Origin: Silene noctiflora
Lineage: Eukaryota; Streptophyta; Magnoliopsida; Caryophyllales; Caryophyllaceae
DNA length: 31,213 bases
Direction: 5' to 3'
Assembly: GCA_009801015.1 (NCBI GenBank)
Contig: VHZZ01000569.1
Span: 2,078 to 33,290 of the forward strand
The notes beneath the pieces are model-generated. The model saw only the letters and a program-made list of their open reading frames with translations, was not told the origin of the DNA and ran no database searches. Shown piece by piece: positions 1 through 7,990 of the stretch (positions within the stretch are counted from its first letter, which is position 1; each line of letters opens with the position of its first letter). The translations under genes and the position numbers were made by a program.

Positions 1-520
1 CCCGACAAGAGTGAATTCCAAGAAACCACATTCTTCACGGCCATCTCATCAAACACCATTCTTGCCGCCTTCATATCACCCAATTTAGCATAAAAATCCA
101 TAACACGCTTTTTAGAATGTCATATTTGTGGACCTGGGCATGGATGGACAAACCACCAACTCTACAAGGCAAACGAGCGCAGGATTTCAAAGAAGACGAG
201 ATCGCATATGTGGTTGGAGTAACCCCATGCCTTTGCATTTGAACATAAAGAGCAAGAGTCTCTTTGAACATCCCATGTCCCGCAAAGGAGCGAATNACAC
301 AAGACCATATGGAACAGTCAGAGTATTTCAAATTCAGGAGGACATTTCGGACATAACGAGCAACAGTCGGTGTTAAAATGGACCGAGATTCAACAAAATG
401 CCTTAAAAAGTCGATCTCGACATCATTAAGGTAATTAACAACAATCTGAGCATGGANTTGCTTTGCTTGATTCACTGACAAACACCTTTTTAGTGCAACA
501 TTAATCTGGGGAATCAGCAT
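1..520 (-). pseudogene. 5' fragment of a PPR gene (left repeat copy)
   Basis: The minus strand encodes the N-terminal part of the same pentatricopeptide-repeat protein found complete at 21764-23457, starting at the ATG at 520-518 and running off the window edge. It carries the same frame break as the right copy, around positions 100-120, where a readable N-terminal segment ending near VHKY switches frame to one beginning MDFYAKLGD. The N at 522 hides the upstream in-frame TGA seen in the right copy, so an apparent longer reading frame reaching 577 is not real. Whether the fragment exists in the genome depends on whether the 0.97-kb repeat is genuine. Confidence 0.8.
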
Positions 521-836
521 TNAGTAAATAGAAACCCTAGAATGTCTCGTATGATTGTTCTCAACCACAGAATCCACATTTGGGCATGCTTAAAATACCC
601 AAAAACNTTCCAATTTCAAATCCCAATCTTAATTCAGCAAAAGAAACAGCTGGGCACACTTAATTTGCACAAAATTANGGATTTGGGTTCTAAAACAGAA
701 GGAAAACAAACAAATATAAATGTGAAAATTAGGGTTTGCAATAATGGATACCGAGTTACAGCTAAAAATCAATTGAAATATAAAATCAATGGAGAATTTG
801 GAAGCCAATTACCTTAAAGAAGATTATTAATTAGGG

Positions 837-913
837 AATTAGAGATTGCAAAAGGTGTAAACTTGATGATTCCANAATTAGAGATTGCAAAAGGTGTAAA
901 CTTGATGATTCCA
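837..913. repeat. 39-bp tandem duplication with an N at the junction
   Basis: A unit beginning aattagagattgcaaaagg occurs twice in a row (837-875, ending in N, and 876-913). The right copy of the large repeat (near 23774-23811) has it only once. The single N exactly at the unit junction suggests a consensus or overlap error rather than a biological tandem repeat. Confidence 0.85.
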
Positions 914-1392
914 CGGCAGTGAAACAAAGAAAAAGGCGGGAAATACTGTTAAATTTTTTCGGGTTAGAAACTAGAGACACCAAATACACACAAGCACCCT
1001 TTGAAATGCAGTAGCACAAGCTAAAATTAAGGAGCAAACTTGAATATTTTTCAAGATAAACTAGTCATACAAAAAACAATAGGTGCAATTCTACTTCTTT
1101 AGGTCGTTAAACAAACACTTTAATAATAAGCACAAGAAAAGGCCGGCACTAAACTTATTAAAAAAACTACCCAAAATTCGTTTACCAAGATAACACCTGC
1201 ATGACTATTAGGTGATTTAGTCAAAGCAGATCGAATCTAAGTCTCTGGTTTCTGCTGTGTTATCAAAGACATTATAACAATGTTACATAGAAAAACCTTT
1301 GTCAAACAGTGTCCACAGGGGACTGATGCTTTTCATATCATTTTGGGCCGAAAATACTGGAATGGCGTATTTGCAGTTCATCAATTTTTTTC

Positions 1393-2586
1393 TCAGTTCC
1401 AGCTACTTTTACTCCGGAGTTGTTTCTTTTGTGAGAGACCTTTCTTGCTTTGTAGTCGTTTCTGCTCTGACTTGGCAGCCCTTCAACCATTAGAAAACCC
1501 AAAACTGAAGTCAGTTGCACAAAAAATACAGAAATTACTACAGATCTGTAATGAATTTGGAGGAAAAAAAAGTAAAAACTGAAGTAAACGAAGAGCAAAG
1601 GGGGGCCGTGTGCTATTCTATATATCAACTTCAAAAGACAGCAAGGGTTGGGCCCAACCATGACTCAACATAAGTCCTCACCAATAATAACGAGTGCCTG
1701 CGTCCTAGCCCTAGCCCACTGCCCTACTCGCATGAGCTTTCATAAAAAAAAAAGGAATCTAAAAGTGGACGTAAACTATTGGCTGGGATACAAATTACAA
1801 ACTAAAAAGAGTCCGAGTTGTATACGAGAGGTTGGAAGGTACATACAGCTCAACTATTTTCTTCTTGTGTTCTTCAGAGAGTGGTGGTGGAACATATGAA
1901 GCAGCATCTAGAAATACCTGTTTTTGTATCAGCACATGGAAATCATGTTAGGCTTAGCACACAAGACTATAGTCTGACCAACTTAAAAGTGTGAATAAAA
2001 AATAGAGGCAAAGGAAATCCAATAATGTAGATTTTAAACAAAAAAGGCAAGCCAGAATTGGCAAAATACAAACATAACTTCACATGTAATCAAATCCCAA
2101 CAATAACTAGAATACAGAAGTAGTACTTGTAGTTTTTTAAGGCAATCTTGTATGTTCTCCCTGCAAAAGAAAGATTAGTTAAGATGATTATATGCGGAAA
2201 AACAATTTGAGTACAAGTGAATGAAGAGCAAGGGATGGTAAAAAAATTTACAGCTGACTCCGCGTCTTTGAAGAAGAAACAACTATTTCCCCGGCTTTGT
2301 TGATCCTGTTCTTCACCTGCATGGACAGGAGTAGCCCAGAAGTTTCAGAGAAAAGATAACTTCATCCTTTGATGAAAACACTTAATTTTCCAAGCGCAAA
2401 TATTACTAATTTCTTCAATTTTTGTTTCTAATTTGATAGTTAAATTACATTGACATCACGCGGTAACCAATCATGATTGTAGGTTTCACTACCATAAAGG
2501 TTTCCGAATGAAGCCTTGAGGGTATTCCAATTTCCAACACAGACAAAGCAATTTTTCAAGATTCTAACCTAGGTTAACAAGATGGG

Positions 2587-2622
<36 letters not shown>

Positions 2623-5077
2623 AGCTTTATTCACATTTCTCTCGTGGAAGTAGGAACAAAAAAAAAAAAGAAAAATTCGTTTTCAAGGAAGAAACACAAT
2701 AAAACATAACACTGATAAGGGAAGCAATAACCACACCATTATCAAAATCTTGTCTCGAATTCTGTCACTCAACCAAGTTGCATTTTTCACATTGAAGCGC
2801 ATGTCCACCTTGGTGTTAACTGCAATAGGAAGGAAAAGACACGGTGATTCTGCAGACCAGTTCAAAAGTTGGAATGAAAAGGGCGAAATATGTTGACATA
2901 CCTCTATTAACATTTTGACCTCCAGGCCCTCCACTTTGTGCAAAACTGACAGACACATGTTCTACAGACCCAAAAAAAAAAAAAAAAAAAACGCTAGATC
3001 AGCAATGATACGCTCATAACATAGGAACGATAATACATTAATCTTCACCGTAATCAACTTAGGTAGCCAGGATTGCATCTAAAACATACAACTGTCTTGA
3101 AGGGTAAATGATTCATTGAAAGTAAAGTGTTCTTTTTACTTTCCAATTAGACATTAAGGCTTGTTTGGATGTAGAGGGAAAGGAAACGGAAGGAGAGTAG
3201 GGGATTTAAAGTCCCTTATCTGGATAGAAAAATAAGAGGGGAGAGAAATGGAGGGAGAGGGATTTGAAGGGATCCATTTTCTCTCCTCCAATGTAAATTA
3301 AAATTCCTCCATCATCGGAAAGATTTGGAGGGAAATTGTATCCAAACATCCATTCCCCATTGCCCCGCCCATTCCCTTCCCACCCTTTCTTTCCATTTTT
3401 GCTATCCAAGCAAGGCCACAAAAGTGAAGGGAAAGAGAGGGAAGGGAAGGGGAGGGGGAATGGGGTGAGGGTGTTTGAAAACAATTTCCCTCCAAATTCC
3501 TATTGTGGAGAGATTTTGATTTACCTTGGAGGAGGGGAAATTGATACCTCCCCCTCCATTTCTTCACCCTTATTTACTATCCAAACAAGGGGTTTTAGAT
3601 CCCCTACTCTCCCTCCCTTTCCTTTCCTCCATCCAAACAAGCCCTAAATAGTCATGTAGGGACAATGCGACATAACTGTGAACTGCCTAACTTACATTTT
3701 GTAGCAAATGATATCCTTTGTTTGGATAGTAAATATAGGTTTGGATGGAAAAAAAAAAAGGAGGTTTGAATACAATTTTAGGAGGGAAACATTCTGTTTC
3801 CCTCCAAGGCTCCAAATTCCCCTATCCACACAAAGTCTAAGCCTTTCCTATATTTGAAAATTCTATTTGGTAATGAAAGAGCAAAACTGGATCCCTCATT
3901 TTTCTCCTACCCCATTTGCTAACAAAACAAGTGAAAACGAATCCCTACCTTCCCGCTCCCTCCAAACCTATGTTACTCGGATACTTCACTTAGTTGCCGT
4001 ATTCCGTATCCGATACGTATTTTGTTGGATACGATACGACACTTTGATACTTCATTTTAGACCAAAATATTGAAAATTTCGCAGATAATCCGATACGTAT
4101 TTTGTCGGATACGAGTAGATGAGTCCGAGTAACATAGCTCCAAACAAGCCTAAATGGATCAAATTTTTCCCCTACATGGCTACATGACATATTCAAATCA
4201 CTTTAACACGGGAATGAATGATTTCAATCAGATTGGTGGCCGTACTCTAACACAGAAAAAGAACATTATCAAAATGTCGGGAGGGCTCCCACAAATTGAA
4301 CGGTAAGGGAATCGAATGTAGGGACCTTAATCCGATAGGCTATAGTACCACACAAAGGTTATTTATGTATAACCCAACAGATATTTGTGTAGATAAACAC
4401 ATAAAATTTAGTGAATTATTCTGCTTTATCCCGTCCTAATCAAGTTATAATCAGACAGTAGTAGACTAGCAGCTCATTAGAGATGGAAAAATATGATCAA
4501 CCAAAGCATCAAAATTCATAAACAAGCAATCATTACATCAATCATATAATATAATACTCACTCCCTCCCAATTATTTGTTTAACTTTGATTAAAATACCT
4601 TTCGCAAAGAATATAAAAGGTAAACAAATGATTGAGACAGAGGGAAAGAATATAAAACGTAAACAAATTATTGAGACAGAGGGAGTACTTACACAGTCTT
4701 TGATAATTAGTTTAACTTTGATTAAAAGACCAGTCGTAAAGAATAAAAAAATAAAACATAAACAAATGATCGGGATGGAGAGAGTAAATACCAAGACGTA
4801 ATTTAGGAGGCGGCGATTCATTGGCGGCTTCATTAGCGCGTTCCTCCGATTCCAATAGAAACTGCTGCACTTTCGATAGCCGTGAAGACGCTTTGCGTAC
4901 GGCGTTGTCGGGCTGCGCCTTCGCGCACCGTGCAACGCTGTAGCTGATACTCCGGCCGCCGTGAAACGCCGGTACAGGTGAAACACGTTTCGAATCGAGT
5001 AATGCCGCGGGTCGAAACACCGATAATGCGATTCGTTGGAGGAGGATTGTTTTTGCGGATCTAATCGTTGTTGTCAT
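1393..5077 (-). CDS. ICT1-like peptidyl-tRNA hydrolase (class I release factor family), organellar
   Basis: Seven minus-strand exons join in frame with GT-AG introns: 5077-4792, 2961-2902, 2819-2737, 2316-2252, 2160-2127, 1917-1847, 1480-1393 (stop TGA 1395-1393), giving 228 residues. Exon 2 encodes SGGPGGQNVNR, whose GGQ (about residues 109-111) is the catalytic motif that hydrolyses peptidyl-tRNA in class I release factors. It is followed by VNTKVDMRFNVKNATWLSDR, typical of the ICT1/YaeJ family. There is no codon-recognition domain, and the C-terminus is rich in Lys and Arg (KKGLSQKKQLRSKSSWN), as in ICT1/ArfB proteins that insert a basic tail into the mRNA channel of stalled ribosomes. The N-terminus is Arg/Ser/Ala-rich and lacks acidic residues for about 28 residues, consistent with a mitochondrial transit peptide. 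From memory the closest Arabidopsis protein is At1g62850. Intron 1 (1.83 kb) is filled with MITEs. The gene is divergent from the plus-strand gene that starts at 7991. Family assignment is firm; the exact organelle is inferred. Confidence 0.92.
2587..2620. repeat. A34 homopolymer in an intron
   Basis: An uninterrupted run of 34 A lies in intron 3 of the ICT1-like gene, with a shorter A-run at 2971-2990 in intron 1, just upstream of the exon 2 acceptor (a T-run on the gene's own strand, so it can serve as polypyrimidine tract). No retroelement body is recognisable next to the A34 run. Confidence 0.9.
3158..3644. mobile_element. PIF/Harbinger-like MITE
   Basis: The element begins GGCTTGTTTGGATG and ends CATCCAAACAAGCCC. 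The arms continue as purine-rich GGAGGGAAAGG-type sequence and its complement for over 100 bp. TAA flanks both sides (3155-3157 and 3645-3647), the 3-bp target duplication expected of PIF/Harbinger elements. No transposase is encoded, so it is non-autonomous. It lies in intron 1 of the ICT1-like gene. Superfamily assignment rests on the target duplication and the GGCTTGTTTGG terminus. Confidence 0.7.
3713..4150. mobile_element. Second Harbinger-like MITE, interrupted by a hAT-like MITE
   Basis: The left end (CCTTTGTTTGGATAG) and right end (CTCCAAACAAGCC then TAA) resemble the family member at 3158-3644, and the interior has the same GGAGGGAAAC and GTTTCCCTCC arms. The right arm is interrupted at 3968-4137 by a 170-bp element that duplicated CTCCAAAC. 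Without that insert the arm reads continuously into the terminus. The left boundary is approximate because it is diverged and a clear TAA is missing there. Confidence 0.55.
3968..4137. mobile_element. hAT-like MITE, 170 bp, perfect 8-bp target duplication
   Basis: Termini are CTATGTTACTCGGA and TCCGAGTAACATAG, a perfect 14-bp inverted repeat. The flanks are identical 8-bp CTCCAAAC at 3960-3967 and 4138-4145, the target-duplication length of hAT transposons. Inside are repeated ATCCGATACGTATTTTG and TCGGATACGA motifs. It sits inside the right arm of an older Harbinger-like MITE, so it is the younger insertion. Confidence 0.88.
4557..4784. mobile_element. Stowaway-like (Tc1/mariner) MITE abutting a splice donor
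   Basis: The left end after TA reads CTCACTCCCTCCCAATTATT. The right end, on the opposite strand, reads CTCTCTCCATCCCGATCATT and is followed by TA. CTCCCTCCGTCCC-like termini with a TA duplication are typical of Stowaway elements. An internal copy of the terminus with GAGACAGAGGGAGTA at about 4673-4687 suggests a composite or partly duplicated element. Its right end lies only 7 bp from the exon 1 donor (GT at 4791-4790) of the ICT1-like gene. Confidence 0.75.
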
Positions 5078-5352
5078 ATCTGCCTACCCTAATTTTGTCG
5101 GGTGATTAGTCGTCGTTAAATGTTTGCCGAGTGTGTTACTTTATTTTTTATAATATCAATTATCATGATGATTTGAGGATATACATATCTAAATATTTTA
5201 TCGGTTTCTTTAACCTGTGTTCACTATCATAAATTCATAACAATAATAGGAAAAATAAAAATGAATTTGAAATTTTAGAATAAAATTGCGATATTAAAGA
5301 ACTCAAAATTTTATTTGGTATGATTTTAGAATTATTTTAGTATAAAATTTAT

Positions 5353-6149
5353 GGGTTATTCTATATGGTAACCCCGTGTTTTTTCAAATTCTACATAGTA
5401 ACCCTACTTTTCAAACAACACGTATGGTAACTCTCATCTCTACTAATACTTGTTAACGTGACCCTTAACTTTTTTTTCCATCACTTTTTCCGTTAAGTAT
5501 GTGACGTGGCTAATTGCATTACGAGATTTTCAACATGATAGCCCTCTATTTTTAAAAATCTTACAAGATAACCCTATTTTTTTTATATATAAATAAACAC
5601 TCTTTAAAACACTCCCTTAGTCCCTTAATTAATCATTTTTAGCACGTTTTTGACTTAATTACTCCAAAAAATGTAATTAGATGATACTCCCTGTTAAATT
5701 ACAACATCATCAACATGCACCTAAATTGAGTAACTAAAGATCGATCAAAATGAGCACACTGTATGTTAAATCTACATATATAAGTGGATTATTTGTGATA
5801 TTTTTATGCAAATTGTTTCTTTCTTGCATAATTATGTAAATTGACAAATATTATTAAGTCACCATGTAGAATTCACCTCATGGGAATTTCAGATTGTAAA
5901 AAGATAAGACAATTACCCCACAATTCCATTAGCAAATAGCAATTCACCATTTTAATAACACTTAATTAAGTGTATCTCAGAATGCAATTAGCCACGTCAT
6001 ATACTTAACGGAAAAAGTTGACGGAAAAATAGTCAAGGGTCACGTTAATAAGCATTAGTAGAGTTGAGGGTTACCATACGTGTTGTTTGAAAAGTAGGGT
6101 TACCATGTATAATTTGAAAAAAACATAGGGTTACCATATAGAAAAACCC
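5353..6149. mobile_element. Non-autonomous Mutator-like element with long terminal inverted repeats
   Basis: The two ends form inverted repeats of about 185 bp (5353-5537 against about 5967-6149), starting GGGTTATTCTATATGGTAAC on the left and GGGTTTTTCTATATGGTAAC on the opposite strand at the right. A perfect 9-bp direct repeat, AAAATTTAT, flanks it (5344-5352 and 6150-6158). Long inverted repeats with 9-bp target duplications define Mutator-like elements. The AT-rich core of about 430 bp has no open frame. Each arm carries three GGTAACC-type motifs about 30 bp apart. The element at 28896-29941 belongs to the same family. Confidence 0.9.
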
Positions 6150-6660
6150 AAAATTTATTGTTACAAACTGATTATCAATTATTAACTTGTTCACAATACG
6201 CCATAAAATATTTGATTCAAATGTTGAAACTCGAAACGACTCGACTTAGATGCTTGCCCACCCAAATGACTAAAACCCAAACTGATCTAACTTGACCAAA
6301 CTCGAACCTACTAAACGTCTGAACTATGGGTCAACTAGGTCAAGTTTGAGTTAGGTAGTTTGAGCAGGTACATTTATGAATTGTGATTGTGAGGATTCTG
6401 GTCGGTCGAATCATTTCAGATATGTTATTATCAAGTTATTTGATGATCATTGTTGTTTTTTTGGTACGTATATAATTATTATTGTTAGTGCACAAAATTC
6501 TCATTATAGACGGATAATATCTGTCGCTTTGAATAAACCTCTCACAAGGAGTGCATGTAGGAGAGTAAGTGGAGGAGGCCTTATGAGAAATCTCTTTGGA
6601 GTGACGGATAACAAGACAAGTTGTAGTGTTAGTGTGAAACAAATAAAAGAAATTCTTTTA
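6150..6660. other. Intergenic DNA, no gene found
   Basis: Between two transposons lies AT-rich sequence with a stretch at about 6230-6370 full of ACTCGAAC, TTGACC and GGTCAACTAGGTCAAG-like motifs, resembling the subterminal repeats of degraded hAT-type MITEs but without recognisable ends. A short TAGACGGATAATATCTGTC inverted motif occurs near 6507. No coding evidence was seen. Confidence 0.5.
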
Positions 6661-7366
6661 CGCAATTGCTAAATCTCGCACATCACTTTACTCAATCTCG
6701 CACATATTTCCATAATCTTCCCTAATTGCCCTTCATCTTAAAAAAGAATTAAAAAACTAGTCTACCTTCTCTCTCTAAACTTAATTAATCCGTTAATTAT
6801 TCGACATGGATCGTAATTCGCACATTATTGACATGTAATCTCGCCGTTTTATCAACAATTTTATTATGGCCCATCTTTTAATCGATTTAGTTAATGTTTT
6901 TTTTTTTATTAAAAAAGGGATTTTTACAATTAGGGTTTGGATTGAGTTGGGTTGTTGAATGGGATGGTCGTGGGGTCGTCAGTCTAGAGTAGGGTGGTCA
7001 AAGGGAGGGCATCGAGCGGTGGTTGTAGTGGTAGTAGTGTTGCGGTTGCTGCAAGTTGTAGGTTGTCAGAGTGGTGGTCATTGAGTGCAGGTTCTAGGTG
7101 CGGGGATCGAAGCAAGGATGGTTGGTCGGCGCTAAAACGACGGTGTGTAGTAACGGTCGACGGCGCTGGGAGGGTGGTGGGGGAAGGGTTGTCCGGGGTT
7201 GGGTTTTGAGGTGGTGTAACGTTTATTGCATTTTTTTTTCCATTCCCTCTTGTATCTCTCTCTTGTTTATCTCTTGGTGAGTTGAGAGATGAGAGAGACA
7301 CATTCGGAATAAGGAGCAAAAATGTGCGGGATTGAGTAAATTGTTGTGCGGGATTTAACAAGTCCC
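6661..7366. mobile_element. Inverted-repeat DNA transposon with GC-rich core
   Basis: The left end reads CGCAATTGCTAAATCTCGC and continues ACATCACTTTACTCAATCTC. The right end, on the opposite strand, reads GGGACTTGTTAAATCCCGC and continues ACAACAATTTACTCAATCCC, a diverged inverted repeat of about 50 bp. TTCTTTTA flanks both sides (6653-6660 and 7367-7374), so the duplication is 8 bp, or 9 bp with one mismatch. The core at about 6980-7210 is much richer in G and C than its surroundings, with GGTGGT and GTCGGCG-like runs. No transposase is present. Superfamily (hAT or Mutator-like) is unresolved. Confidence 0.65.
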
Positions 7367-7500
7367 TTCTTTTATTACCTTTATATATTCCAACATAGGT
7401 CATGCTTAATTGCTCAAGATAGTCTTTTAGGGGGACGGTTAAGTTAAAAAAGTCTTACAATGCCCTCTTAATTTTCACCAATTCTTATTTAAGACCGTCA

Positions 7501-7527
7501 TATCCGTCTGAAATCTTCAGACGGATA
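7501..7527. repeat. Perfect 12-bp-stem hairpin with the AGACGGATA motif
   Basis: TATCCGTCTGAA and TTCAGACGGATA form a perfect 12-bp stem around a 3-base ATC loop. Related AGACGGATA sequence occurs near 6507. It is probably the terminal or subterminal hairpin of a degraded transposon about 460 bp upstream of the KEULE start codon. Confidence 0.6.
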
Positions 7528-7815
7528 CCATTTCCTCTCACAAATGACCCATCAAGGGCAAGTGGGGTGAGCACATGGGGGTGACCCACCTTGTCCCCTC
7601 TACTCATATTGTTAGAGGTCTTTACCGTTTGAAGATCCGACAGGTCTTAAGCAAGACTTACTCCTTAATTTTTGGGCTATTTCAACAAGGTGGGTACCCT
7701 CTGCGTCACATGATAACACGGTGCACGCGAAACCGCAACACCTGTGCATTTTCATGCTCGTACAGTCAGACGGTGCTTTACGTCATGCTCAAAACAACTT
7801 TACCAAGTTATTATC

Positions 7816-7860
7816 AACGGCGTCATACAAATCTAAATTGGTGGAACCATACCTCAACGG
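7816..7860 (+). promoter_or_regulatory. Two AACGG cores upstream of the KEULE ATG (possible MSA elements)
   Basis: Two AACGG pentamers (7816-7820 in TATCAACGGCG and 7856-7860 in CCTCAACGGTTTT) lie 131-175 bp upstream of the ATG at 7991. AACGG is the core of the mitosis-specific activator element bound by three-repeat MYB factors, and KEULE acts in cytokinesis. The second site partly fits the YCYAACGGYYA consensus. The transcription start is unknown, so the sites could lie in the 5' leader. Confidence 0.3.
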
Positions 7861-7990
7861 TTTTTCCCCAAATTAATCAAATCAATTTCCAATTTTTGAA
7901 AACCCCTCTTATTATCCCTTACCCTTGTTCTTCCCCAAATTGATTCGTGTTGTATAATCATTCTTTCAGTTCGATTAGAAATCACGAATC

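Larger units (their letters stand above)
1..970. repeat. Direct repeat, left copy (matches 22938-23868)
   Basis: This block matches 22938-23868 base for base wherever I compared them. The exceptions are six single N bases (296, 457, 522, 606, 678, 875) and one extra 39-bp tandem unit near 837-913. The match stops abruptly after position 970, where the copies read ctagagacac and gtagagagta. It starts at the window edge, so its true left limit is unknown. The N bases occur only in this copy. That fits either low-quality contig-end sequence (an assembly duplicate) or a very recent segmental duplication. Confidence 0.95.

Noticed and set aside
71..577. A 168-residue minus-strand frame starting MDSVVENN
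   Set aside because: It exists only because N at 522 masks a stop; the right copy has TGA there, so the real start is the ATG at 520.
3206..3647. Proline/phenylalanine-rich open frames on both strands
   Set aside because: They come from purine-rich and pyrimidine-rich arms of a MITE, not from a gene.
4290..4360. tRNA-derived SINE or tRNA gene on the minus strand (TTCGATTCCC resembling a B box, with TGGTACTATAGCC upstream)
   Set aside because: The B-box-like part is acceptable but the A-box does not fit the consensus and no cloverleaf or SINE tail could be built.
6984..7403. A 139-residue minus-strand frame rich in Pro, Thr and Leu
   Set aside because: It spans the TIR element end and shows no recognisable domain; treated as possible captured sequence only.
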